Part shown: one piece after another, positions 17,554-27,303 of the stretch
How positions within the stretch are numbered: position 1 is the first letter of the stretch
How the letters are laid out: the number at the start of each line of letters is the position of its first letter
Assembly: GCA_009746045.1 (NCBI GenBank)
Contig: RPFO01000766.1
Span: 276,450-308,949 of the forward strand
DNA: 32,500 nucleotides
Origin: Mesostigma viride
Lineage: Eukaryota; Streptophyta; Mesostigmatophyceae; Mesostigmatales; Mesostigmataceae
Direction: 5' to 3'
Translations under genes and position numbers: made by a program
The notes under the pieces: model-generated
The model's database searches: none
What the model saw: only the letters and a program-made list of their open reading frames with translations
Told to the model about the DNA's origin: nothing

Positions 17554-17620
17554 ACTAAGCAAAATGCTTAGTCGCTGTGATACCGCGGAGACGCCCTGAC
17601 TAAGTCAGCAAATTGCTGAC
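17554..17620. promoter_or_regulatory. Cluster of three palindromes upstream of the KilA-like gene
   Basis: ACTAAGCA-AAA-TGCTTAGT (17554-17572), CTGACTAAGTCAG (17596-17608) and GTCAGCAAATTGCTGAC (17604-17620) are all perfect inverted repeats, and the last two overlap. They share CTAAG and TGCTRA elements. Their position, 72-138 bases before the ATG of a probable DNA-binding protein, suggests operator-like sites for a dimeric factor. Confidence 0.5.
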
Positions 17621-17678
17621 ACGTGTTAGTACGCGAGAGTGCGCGCTTACAGATCGCCAAAACTTTTCTGGGCGTATG

Positions 17679-17683
17679 GTATA
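17679..17683 (+). promoter_or_regulatory. GTATA promoter-like motif
   Basis: GGTATACC ends 6 bases before ATG 17692, matching the GGTATACC before ATG 1394. Confidence 0.45.
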
Positions 17684-17691
17684 CCACGACC

Positions 17692-18729
17692 ATGGCTCTC
17701 ATCAGCAACTCTCCCTCCCTCCGCCAAGACTACTTTGGCCTCGTGCCCTTCGATGAGCTGCCACAGGATTGCAAGGAGTATGCGGATGAGTACGAGTTTC
17801 GCACGTTCAAGGGGTGCGAGTCGCTCATCCCCTTCCACAAGGAGACGGGGGAGGGCAATTTAAGCAAGCTCTTGAGGAGTGGTAGGCAACACAAGCGACT
17901 GGTGGACAGGGCGCTGGAGACAAGTGCCGTCCGGGATATCATCAGCATGCTGGAGGCGAATGGTGTTGACTGCACCTTGCGAGAGGTAACGGGTCGCGGC
18001 CCGGTAGCTGGCCAGTATGCCCCTAAGGTGCTGGTGTTCGCAATGGCCGTACAGCGCTTCCCCTCCTTTGGCGTGGTGGCAATGAAGGTGGCGACTGAGC
18101 TGTTCGCGGGCGACTCCCTCAAGGTGGCCGAGCTGGCACTGGGCATCTACGCCCAGGACGTGGACAATGGCAAGGAGCGCGACGAGGAGATGGAGAACCG
18201 CCTGCTCGCGGTGGTCTCGGAGCACCAGGAGAGGCAGCTGGCCCTCATCCACCAGCACCACAACCTGCAGGTGGCCATGTTGAAGGACCTGGCGGAAAAG
18301 GTCACGGTATCGGAGAAGGAGAGAGCGGAGGCAGCAAAGCTTCAAAAGGAGCTGGTGCAGGCCAACAAGGAGCACGCCGCCAAGGTGGAGGACGCGCAGG
18401 CCCAGGTCACGGCCATCCACAAGGAGCTCAAGTTCCAGGCCAAGCAGCACTTCCAGGACGAGCTGGCCACCGAGCGGAAGGCCGACAAGGACAAGTTCAA
18501 CCTCGAGCAGGAGAGGGACAGGTTCGAGGCCGAGGCCGCCAAGTGGAAGGCCGCCTACCAGGAGCGCAGGCAGGAGCTGCTGGACAGATACGTCGACGTG
18601 GCCAACCAGTTCATGGACGTCGGCATCAAGCGCAAGAGGGACCTGGACGACGGGGACGACCCGCGCAAAGTCGTGCAAGACGTGATCGACGAGTGCCGCG
18701 ACATCCTCAAGAAGGCCATGCGATACTAG
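17692..18729 (+). CDS. KilA-N-like protein with coiled-coil tail
   Basis: A protein of 345 residues from ATG 17692 (gaccATGg), favoured over 17623 because GGTATACC lies between them. Residues about 35-150 resemble a KilA-N/MSV199-type domain: LSKLLRSGRQHKRLV, then VAGQYAPKVLVFAMAVQ and PSFGVVAMKVATELFAGD, matching the 'G.Y.hP.la...A.W.sp.fa..v' pattern. Residues about 165-290 are a long charged coiled coil. The end is helical with KRKRD. KilA-N proteins bind DNA and are expanded in large DNA viruses. Upstream palindromes hint at autoregulation (inference). AATAAA follows the stop by 27 bases. Confidence 0.65.
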   Translation: MALISNSPSLRQDYFGLVPFDELPQDCKEYADEYEFRTFKGCESLIPFHKETGEGNLSKLLRSGRQHKRLVDRALETSAVRDIISMLEANGVDCTLREVTGRGPVAGQYAPKVLVFAMAVQRFPSFGVVAMKVATELFAGDSLKVAELALGIYAQDVDNGKERDEEMENRLLAVVSEHQERQLALIHQHHNLQVAMLKDLAEKVTVSEKERAEAAKLQKELVQANKEHAAKVEDAQAQVTAIHKELKFQAKQHFQDELATERKADKDKFNLEQERDRFEAEAAKWKAAYQERRQELLDRYVDVANQFMDVGIKRKRDLDDGDDPRKVVQDVIDECRDILKKAMRY

Positions 18730-18755
18730 TCGACCCTGGCCATCTGCACGCGCGC

Positions 18756-18761
18756 AATAAA
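18756..18761 (+). terminator. AATAAA polyadenylation signal
   Basis: AATAAA lies 27 bases past the stop at 18729. More AATAAA copies follow near 18890 and 18914. Confidence 0.6.
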
Positions 18762-18769
18762 GAGGGCAA

Positions 18770-19085
18770 CAACGCAGGCAGAGCTCTCACTTTCCCACTT
18801 CAGGGGATGGGAACTTTTTACCTCCTAACAGCCACCCCTGAACAATAAGGCTAAGGAGAAGGAATGGGACCGGCAACAGCCGACCAGAAGAATAAAGGGC
18901 TATCCGTGGCCCTACAATAAAGCAGTATGGTGTCCTATTCAATAATCAATCAATTAACAACATATATCCATTGCCTATTCAATTTAAATAGCAAAACAAG
19001 CAGTAAATAGGGGGTTACCTTGCGAAGCCGTAGGAGTGCCCCCAAAAGTGCCACAGCCGGCCAAGAACCCCCTATTGACGTGGAG
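18770..19085. other. Intergenic boundary between virus-like block and transposons
   Basis: There is no coding frame. The segment is AT-richer with several AATAAA copies and TCAATCAATTAAC. It is the last sequence before the long palindrome. Confidence 0.5.
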
Positions 19086-20124
19086 CCAACATTATCGCAA
19101 GCCAACCCCCTTTCAGGGTCCCAAAACCACCTGGCAGGGTGCCAAAATACTAATATTCACCCCCTGAAAAGGCTTTCTCACTACCTGAGGGAGACCCAGC
19201 CAAAACCCCGGCTCAGACCCTGAGAAACCCCCCCCGCCCTGGTTATTAGCCAGGGGGTGGGGATATTTTCTCCCCCCTCCCTGGTCCCCCATACCCGGCA
19301 GACTGCCACGTGTCACCCCCTGATTGGCTGGCTACTAGGCCTGATATAACCAGGGTGGAAATAGGCTCCGCCAGGGTGCTCCAAAAGCAAAAAAGCCCCA
19401 TCACCTGGTTGGTGACGGGGCCCTGTCAGATATTGACACCCGGCTGGTTTTCCCTTCAAATTTTGACAGGGTCCCTGGCCAGGAAAAAAATATCTAAAGC
19501 TACTATAGATATATTCTAGTATATCCAAGATACTCCCGAGTACCAGGGAGTAGACTCGAATATCCCCCCTGGTCCCAAGGCGGCCGGGTCCACCCCAGAG
19601 ATGCGCATCTCTGGGGTGGACCCGGCCGCCTTGGGACCAGGGGGGATATTCGAGTCTACTCCCTGGTACTCGGGAGTATCTTGGATATACTAGAATATAT
19701 CTATAGTAGCTTTAGATATTTTTTTCCTGGCCAGGGACCCTGTCAAAATTTGAAGGGAAAACCAGCCGGGTGTCAATATCTGACAGGGCCCCGTCACCAA
19801 CCAGGTGATGGGGCTTTTTTGCTTTTGGAGCACCCTGGCGGAGCCTATTTCCACCCTGGTTATATCAGGCCTAGTAGCCAGCCAATCAGGGGGTGACACG
19901 TGGCAGTCTGCCGGGTATGGGGGACCAGGGAGGGGGGAGAAAATATCCCCACCCCCTGGCTAATAACCAGGGCGGGGGGGGGTTTCTCAGGGTCTGAGCC
20001 GGGGTTTTGGCTGGGTCTCCCTCAGGTAGTGAGAAAGCCTTTTCAGGGGGTGAATATTAGTATTTTGGCACCCTGCCAGGTGGTTTTGGGACCCTGAAAG
20101 GGGGTTGGCTTGCGATAATGTTGG
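19086..20124. repeat. 1,039-bp near-perfect palindrome (foldback element)
   Basis: The two arms of about 519 bases are reverse complements with no spacer, centred on ATGCGCAT (19601-19608). The only difference noticed is one base in a C8/G9 run (about 19228 and 19975). Identical frames appear mirrored on both strands. A GAG triplet flanks both outer ends, a possible 3-bp target duplication. It interrupts the reverse-transcriptase frame on its right. No coding role is supported. Confidence 0.9.
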
Positions 20125-21675
20125 GAGGCAACCCTGGAGGGGGGCGGCAAAGTACAGGGGTCCCAGGGGGTCCCCTTGCTGGGTGCCCGACCGCGACAGC
20201 AGGCCGCCGCGAGTGCCGTCCTCCATGATGTGAACCAGTTGGCCGGGCTGGCCGTAGCACACGGCTGTCCAAGCGTACAAGTCCTCGAAGGACTCCATGA
20301 CGGCCGCAAACATGCTGGCGCGGGACAGACTGTTGAACGCGTTGTGGCAGTCGACCTTGACGACAGCGTGGGTGGGGTGGGCCTCGAGGTAGGCCTGCAC
20401 CGAATGGATGAGGATATCCGCCCCGCCTGGAGTCGTCACCCCCAGCTGGGCCGCCACCGAGGTCTCACCCGCTGCGAGGGGCGGGCAGAAAAAGGCACGG
20501 AGCTCGGGCGCCTTTTGGCGGCAGATCACTTTGCCCACGAGCTTGCGGAGCACCTCACCGCAGGCGATCGGGCGCACCTTGCCCTCAGGGGGGGCAAGAC
20601 ACCCTTGAGCAGAGCGAGGAGGCGAGCGCCCGCTAACCACTCGCGCGCAGCGGGAGGAACGCGACCAGCCGCCAGGTCAATGAGGGTGTCAAAGAGAATG
20701 TCCTCGCCCCCATGCCCCACCAGGACCTCCAAGTGCTCGTAGCGCCAGCCCGACGGCCCGGTAGAGGAAGCCCGCGGGACCGCACGCATCACCTCCAGGA
20801 AGCAGTCGCGGTCCAGCCGGAGGGGGGCCGGCAGGGGGTCCGGCACGGGCAGCTGGAATCCGGGCTCCGCAGGGTGAAGAGCCTCCAAGGCCGCCAGGGT
20901 AGCCGCATTGGCGGGGGCCAGCTTGGCCATTTCCAAGCGGGTCATGGCCCGGCTGAGCTGCCCCTCGCGGACGAGGCGGATGACGTCGGCGGCCATCCGC
21001 TCGAAGTTGACCTCCCCCGACAGCCGGGCCGTGCGCCGGCGGGGGCGGCACGCCAAACAGCCCCTCCCAGTCCCCCTGCAGAAAGCGTCGGCAACGGGCA
21101 ATAACCGCACCCTGGAGGCCGCGCACACCACGCCCGAGAGGGGTGAGGAGCAGGCGGGGGGTCACCATGTGCAGTTTAAAGCCCAGCGGGTCGTCCGGAG
21201 CGGCGTGCATGCGCCGGAGAGAAACGATTGCACATTGCGCGAAAAGGCTACGCGCGCGGTGGGGGAGGTCGGTCAGGGTAGACGTCGGGTTGATGGCGCA
21301 TGCATCCCAGGGAACCGTGTCAAGCCAACGCCAACTGGCCGAGTAGTCGGGCGGCGGGGGCTGGGAGCCGGTGGGAGCCGAGGCGGGAGGGGGGGAGGGG
21401 GCCGGGACTGCTGGCCGGTTGAGGGGCCGTTGAGCAACACAGGCGCGCGCGTGCTGAGCGCGCCCGTGAATGGAGTACACCAGCTGGCAGTGAGCTTCCG
21501 GGCACCGGTAACAGCTCATGGCCTGCAGATCCGCCGCGCCGATATCGGGGTGCACAGCACGAAGGTGCTGGCAGAGGAGGTTCTTCTTCTTTTCGGGGTT
21601 TTTCCATATATGTTGCATGCCAATCTCACCTCCGTAATTTATCATTCTCAATGAATATATATTCATTGAGAATGA
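20125..21675 (-). pseudogene. Non-LTR-type reverse transcriptase, broken
   Basis: Three frames follow each other on the minus strand. The N-terminal part (from about 21666) has a zinc-finger-like CYRCPEAHC ... H ... C. The middle part (20526-21131) has SSTGPSGWRYEHLEVLVG, a signature of this reverse-transcriptase group. The third frame (from 20640) has KVRPIACGEVLRKLVGK, KVDCHNAFNSL and SRSGTQQGDPLGPLYFA. These are reverse-transcriptase blocks 2-5. The YxDD block and everything after it are missing because the palindrome begins 15-20 codons later. At least two frameshifts are needed, so the copy is dead. Confidence 0.75.
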
Positions 21676-21710
21676 TAGATTACGGAGGTGAGATAGGCAT
21701 GCAACATAAG
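21608..21710. repeat. Palindrome of about 100 bp at the 5' end of the reverse transcriptase
   Basis: TCATTCTCAATGAATATA and its complement meet at 21658/21659 (centre GAATATATATTC). The arms continue outward with few mismatches through CTCACCTCCG / CGGAGGTGAG and GCATGCC / GGCATGC to about 21608 and 21710. Confidence 0.8.
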
Positions 21711-21806
21711 GAAAAAACCGATAACTGGGAGAATAACCCTGAAGAAATTAATAGTAATCTGACACAGACATCCAAGGATCACGCCAGCGGCACAAGGTAC
21801 AACTAA
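21672..21806 (+). CDS. Short frame mirroring the start of the reverse transcriptase
   Basis: A 44-codon frame begins MIDYGGEIGMQHKEK. The opposite arm of the palindrome encodes the near-identical MINYGGEIGMQH at the reverse-transcriptase N-terminus. It then diverges and ends at 21806. It is probably a fragment of a second, head-to-head element rather than a functional gene. Confidence 0.25.
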   Translation: MIDYGGEIGMQHKEKTDNWENNPEEINSNLTQTSKDHASGTRYN

Positions 21807-21864
21807 CTATACATCACAAAACTACACGCAGCAACAGCGCTGCCGGCCCACCATGAATATATAT

Positions 21865-22000
21865 GGTTGGGGCATGATGCAGACGATAATTATATAATTC
21901 TTTCGTGTATTAATTGAATTTTCTAACGGAGATTATAGTAGCATAGTACTTTGTGGCATGCCCATGCGCATGACACGCAAGTACTTATACTTATACTTAA
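21865..22000 (+). mobile_element. 3' end fragment of a LINE
   Basis: GGTTGGGGCATGATGCAGACGATA, GGCATGCC and GCGCATGACACGCAAGTACTTA occur in the same order and spacing, in reverse orientation, at 28206-28331, just after the LINE coding region. The tail here is repeated TACTTA; there it is repeated ACTT. This marks a heavily 5'-truncated copy of the same LINE family. Confidence 0.7.
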
Positions 22001-23160
22001 TCTTGCGTTCACCAGCTTGAACCAGGCACCGGAGGACCCAGTGCATGGTCGACCTGTCCCGGGGACACTTCTGATTTTGCAGATGGTATAAGGAAAAGAA
22101 AGGTTTCGTTGCCGGGGAGAAAGCGGGGCCATGCATTTCTGGTCGTGGCAAGGTCTCCTGGCCGCTCGGGCAAGGCGCGTGGCGATCCATGGGTTTGCGT
22201 GTAATCCAGACTGCTGGGCGAGAATCAACACTGGCGAGCGGGTTGCATGGGCTGCATGGGAGCCGGAATTAAGCCCTTTTTCCAGACCGTGTTTCGGGCT
22301 CGTCATAGCCTCAGACTCAGTCCTGTCACGCGCGTAACTTTTTCGATATATTGCGTTTCAGGCTTTCAGCCGTATAAACCCGATAATACTGGCGGGTGCA
22401 TCGATCGATCTTGCTCAAGGAGACGTATCGAATGCAGCCTTAGCTTAGGGCTCCCTTGTACAGCCATGCTACGTCCGGCTGGCTATGATCAGTTTACTTG
22501 CCCACGGTCCTTGTTATGATATGCTCACATGGGCCTTATTGCACCCACAGAACTTGTCACAGTTGTTCACATACAGCTAGGGATTAAAAGCGCTAGATCC
22601 GGTGCTCCGTGACTCCCCAACGGGAGCACGAGTTTAAGGGATCGAGGTGTGCCACCAACCCCCCCCAAAACTGGAATACACTTGTTTCAATATGAATTCA
22701 ATTGAATTATGCCCAGCCATGATTATAGGGGCCCTAAATAACATGTTTAGTGAGTTATCCATGCATTCATTGAAGGTTCTACCCCCAACCACGCGCCGGT
22801 ATCGCGCTAAAAATAGAAAAAGACGCTAATTAGGGCACAGTATGCCCCAGCCAATGCACACATCAATTCAGGCCAGCCATGATTTTTTCCAAGCAGGTCG
22901 TGGGTGGCCAAAAATTAGAGCCACTCACAACCCATATCTGACATGCTTTAGAATTTTTATGCTCTTGCAAGTACAAAAACGCTGTTTTTCACACATGCCA
23001 AAAATAATAAAATACCAAACACATGTGAAATGGGCCAAACATGATATTTAAAATTCCATTAGTCATCGACACACACGCAGCCTCGCAAAATCTGGCTGCA
23101 TTTGGACAAGCGGTGTGGAAGTTATGCTCTTTGGCAGCATGCCACCTGGGCGTCCATTAT
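22000..23160. other. Intergenic stretch without a supported gene
   Basis: No frame has a recognisable domain. It contains a short hairpin (22602-22632) that recurs in diverged form at 25047-25075, and A/T-rich stretches. Confidence 0.5.
22602..22632. repeat. Hairpin copy 1 (GTGCTCC ... GGAGCAC)
   Basis: GTGCTCC (22602-22608) pairs with GGAGCAC (22623-22629). The loop region CCGTGACTCCCCAACGGG and the flank ACGAG match copy 2 at 25047-25075 (CCGTGGTTCCCCAACGGGG, ACGAG). Confidence 0.45.
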
Positions 23161-25046
23161 ACTAGTCACTGTCACTATCACTGCCATCATCACAGTCTTC
23201 CCCGCAGCAAACTGGGCAGAACCAGTCCCCATCAGGTACGCTGGGCAGGAGAGGGACCGTGCAGCTCAGGTGGAGCCCCCCATCGCACCCGGGTGTGCTG
23301 CACAGCAAGAAAGGGTCATCATCAGATGCATCGGTCTTAGAGCAGCGCAATTAGCAAGGGATGTGTGCAGTGTCATCATCATCCTCATTGCTGCCCGCCC
23401 CCGCCCGGCCCCCCAGTAGCAGCCCCCACACCCCCATAGTGCACCCCCTTGCTGTAGGTGACCTGGCCCCTCTGGGCATCTACCTTGCCCTCATCCCAGC
23501 GATGGCCACGCTTCACATGCCACGCCCGGGCTGCCTCAGCCTTGTACTCTAGCGTCTTCTTGACCACCTGCTGGCGCTTTCTCTTCTTCTGCAGCTCACT
23601 GAGCTGGGCTAGGGCAGCGGGTGAGGCATCCACACCTAGCTTCTGCGCTACAGCCCCGGGCCACCAGTCCTCCCCCTCCGACGCCCGACAAATCCCCACA
23701 GCACAGCACGTGGGGTACAAGCCAGCAGGAAACCCCCCCTTGCCATTAGGTGTGCTCATGACCTGCATGCTGTGGTGAAACTCATTGATGTTGGAGCTTG
23801 AGTTGTGGCAGAGGCCTGCGAGGATGTCGGGGGTGGTGTACCTATCCCAGACCTCCTTCACTAGCCCCTGCACATCCACTGCAGTGTGAGATCATACGCC
23901 GTATAATACGGTATAATACGGTATAATACGTAATACGCTGGCTTTTAGCGTGTAATTTTTCATACGTAATACGTTTTAGCGCATAATGACGTATAATACC
24001 GTATAATACCGTATAATGCCGTGTTTTCCGCGTTTTTTTTACGTTTTGCGCGGCTAGGATGCCAGAACGACAGGGCAACGATTTGAAGCCACAGATTTCG
24101 TATCTCTACTAAGTACTGACCCGTCTGAACTTTCACAATTCGACGCGATCTTATTTTGACATTGTGGTGCACAGTGCGCGCACCGTGCGGAGGTGGCCAT
24201 GGCGACGTGCGTTCCGTTAAAATATGGCTAATCCGGCGGGCGACAGGCGAAAAAATTAAGCCGATGGTTAAAAGTGATGTTCTATTATGATGTTTCATAG
24301 CAAGATCTGCACTATTTGCAAATTCGCTGCCTTTGTTGGTACAGATTTGCACGGGGGTCTCATCCAACGTCAATTTGGCCGCGATGAATAATCTAGCATG
24401 TGTGCCTGCGACGGTAGAACTCGACATTCGTGGGTTATTTTGATGCAGCAAGAGCCGTTTAGTAACGGACACCATGAAAATAACCTAAGCATCTTCGATC
24501 TGCGGCCATTTCCTGTCATTTCTAAAATGATTTCGTTCAGGCCTGCGCGATCCGCGGTTAATCCATCCATGGCTGGCTGGCTTTTCTTGCGCGCCTGGGT
24601 AGGAAATAATGCCGGCCGTGGTACGTTGATTTGCCGCATGTCACCGCCCAGTCTGTTTGCGCTCTTAATGAACCTGGCATGAAACTTTTTGCGCCGTTTC
24701 TGGGTTTTTCTTGCTATTTTGTTCTCCACTTGTTGCAGTTGTGCTATCAGATTTTCCGCAGCTTTCTATGGTTTTCCTTACGCTGCGTATGCCATGCTTC
24801 CTAAAGCTACCCAGAATTGATCGGGCAGTTATCTGGCTTTGCTACGCTTCCTGTATGGAGGTTTTCACACGGTAGACATTCTATATTGCGTAGTCAAGGA
24901 CCCTAGCTGCCTGGGAGCGGCATCACCGTTGCAAGGAGCTGGCGAGCTCATAGACGCCTGTCATGCTCTTCAGCCTGCTGGAAAACAAGGTTGTTGTATG
25001 GAAGGTGAGAATATGTGAGTTACTTATCACATCCCCACCTGTTTAG

Positions 25047-25075
25047 CCTCCGTGGTTCCCCAACGGGGACACGAG
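25047..25075. repeat. Hairpin copy 2
   Basis: CCTCCGTGGTTCCCCAACGGGGACACGAG is a diverged copy of the hairpin at 22602-22632. It lies inside the hAT-like element, next to the TTAA microsatellite. Confidence 0.4.
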
Positions 25076-25120
25076 ATTAATTAATATTAATTAATTAATC
25101 CAGTTAATTAATTAATTAAT
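25075..25120. repeat. TTAA microsatellite
   Basis: Repeated ATTA/TTAA units occur in two blocks. A similar TTAATTAATGAATTAA tract is at about 31407-31435. Confidence 0.6.
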
Positions 25121-27303
25121 GCACACCACGAGTCACACACCTGTAGTCACATGCAGCTCAGTATATTCACATAGCATCGCACCATGCAAACATACTACAT
25201 GCATTAATTGTATACTACTGTAGTATTTGCGTGCATGCACAGCCACATATATATATATTAAAATATATAATTACTTGCATCAAAGTGAAGGCACCCAAGT
25301 AAACATAACCAATATAAAGCCACATATATACACATACACACAATTATGCATGCGCACGTTTACATTCTCAGTATTACATGCAATACATCGATCGTGTCCA
25401 CAATATCCACCGTATAGAGTATAGCCGAGGGTAGGGCAACCTTGGATTATGTCCAAAACAGTGTTAAAAACATGTGGATTGATGGTGATTGGTGGGTGTC
25501 TTAAAATGTGTAAAATCAGAGTATTCTGAGTGTGTCCGTACGAAAACGTATAATACCGTATTATACCGTATTATACCGTATTATACATTATACTCCACCG
25601 TGACCGTATAACGCGTATAACGTACGATCTCACTCTGATCCACTGTGTCCTTGCCCCTTGTAGACGCACGCGGCAGCCAGTTGGTGCTGTCACCCGGCCC
25701 CACGGTGGCTCATTCTTCTGCAGCCTGTGCACGCAGCACCGCTGCTCCTCCTTGATGCTACCATCTGGCTGCAGGTTGTGGTTAGGAAAAGCATGGCACC
25801 TCGCGTGATTGCCGTGGTAGTGCTCGCGTGCGTTGGTCAGTGCCCCCCCCAGCCACTTTGCCCCCTTGTGCCAGTTTGCACGCACGCATGCATGCCCTGA
25901 AGCCCCGCATCATGCATGCAGTGGATGTGGCCCTTCTCACCCAGCACCCCCTTGTGCTTGGACAGCCACTTCTTCTTGGTGTTGGCTAGTGCAGCGTGCA
26001 TGTTGCTAGCTAGGTGGTTGAGGTCATGGTCCTTGCCCGGGACGTGGCCCTCCCCCTTCAACACCGGATCCTCACGTGCCTGACACAACCAGCTCGTGTC
26101 CCCATCCGAGACCACCTTCTCAACGTACAACAGCTGGGCCTCTGGCTTGCTAGCCCGCTCCACCCCTAGCTCCTCCTCATGCACCACCTGCCCCGTGGAC
26201 ACACCCGCGTGCAAGGACTGCACATCATGCAGCATGGCCACCACCCCCGTCGCCTCCATTGACTTGCTGCTGCCCTCATGATTCTTGTAGCACACATGGG
26301 GAGTGGGAGCCAAGGGGTTGCCAACCTCATCCACCTTGCCCTCTACCGCGCTGCACGAGGCACACCACTTAGCACTGACATGGTGAGCTATGACGAGCTT
26401 GAGCACATCGTGCACGGCCAGCTGCTGCCCCAACAGCGAATGGAATCCCTTGTTTGGCCACGAGCCATCAATGCTTACGCGCGTGCCCTGCCTGCCCTCC
26501 TCATCCACAGGAAACCTGCCCTCCTTTTGCTCCCACTTCCTCACTTCCTCACGGTTGCGCATGATGATGTGGTGGAGGTGTTCATCAATGGCCTCCTTGG
26601 CAGTTGCCACGTTGGCCTCCCACGCACGACTGCGCGTGGGGAAGGGCAGCCCTAGCATGGTAAACAGGCGCAGCAGCTCGGGGCGTGTGATAGAAAAGAT
26701 AGTAGTGGCAAGAGCTAGGAGGGCACTGACCCCAGCACGCTCAGAGCCCAGTGGAGCAACCCCCCCCCCTCTTGTGTTGGGCACGGCATCTGCCAGGGCT
26801 CCTCATTCTCAGAAAGGCAGGCGGCATTGCTGCAATAAATGATAAGTGCTGCCTTGTGCTGGGGATCAGGCTTTTCTGCCACTTGAATGCTAAGCTCAGC
26901 ACATGATGGGCAGCGCATTTGTGTGAAGGCAGAGGCCAGGCACTGCGTGTCCACAATCATGCGTGTAAAGGTGAAAGGCTGGCCCCTAGAAATAGGATCA
27001 CAGGTGGTGGATGACGACTTCTTGAAATGCCCCCACTCGTCAAGCGAAACAGGCGAGAACGAGTACCTAGATGCCGGAAAGCGGATGCGAGCATCGCCAG
27101 GCATACCTTCGTCAGGTGACTTAGGCGAGGTGGGCTCTGCCATGATGCCATCGTTAACTGCTGGTGCAGCGCCAGTTTCAATGCCGACCGTGTTCTGCTT
27201 GCGCTTTTTATTACCCTGCCCTTTTTTCTTCTGCTGTTTCTTTGGCCTGCCGACCCGCGGCCCATTCTTGCAGCCGAGCGGCCTTCCACGCCCTCGTTTC
27301 GCA

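Larger units (their letters stand above)
23882..25637. mobile_element. Non-autonomous hAT-like element with 8-bp target duplication
   Basis: The terminal inverted repeats are CAGTGTGAGATCATACG at the left and CAGAGTGAGATCGTACG at the right (complement strand). ATCCACTG flanks both sides (23874-23881 and 25638-25645). Removing the element and one copy joins the transposase frame (KDTVDVQGLVKEVW). Subterminal arrays of GTATAATACG-type units lie inside both ends, as expected for hAT transposase binding. No transposase frame is visible inside, so it is non-autonomous. Confidence 0.8.
23162..27303 (-). pseudogene. PHD-finger Mutator-type DDE transposase, degraded
   Basis: On the minus strand the parts are, in order: AT-hook-like Arg-Gly-Arg-Pro and Gly-Arg-Pro-Lys motifs (about 27195-27300); a Cys-rich segment CPSC ... 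CSNAAC (26715-27143); a catalytic core (25837-26784) with SIDGSW, KNHEGSSKSMEATG and VVSDGDTSW as probable DDE/DED acids; a C-terminal region (25646-25885, then 23385-23873) with NINEFHHSM; and a PHD finger (23162-23350: LLCSTPGCDG, HLSC, DWFCPVCC). This order fits Mutator-like transposases of algae and protists. Frames break at a C10 run (26760-26769) and near 25880 and 25690, and an in-frame TAA (23351-23353) sits in the first PHD Cys pair. A 1,756-bp insertion splits it. Confidence 0.65.

Noticed and set aside
22602-22632. tRNA fragment
   Set aside because: The hairpin resembles a T-arm only loosely and no cloverleaf can be built around it.
25076-25115. Origin of replication at the TTAA tract
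   Set aside because: A simple microsatellite inside a transposon; similar tract at 31407-31435.
23882-25637. Coding frames inside the hAT-like element
   Set aside because: Frames at 24370-24729 and 24398-24682 show no transposase motif or start context.
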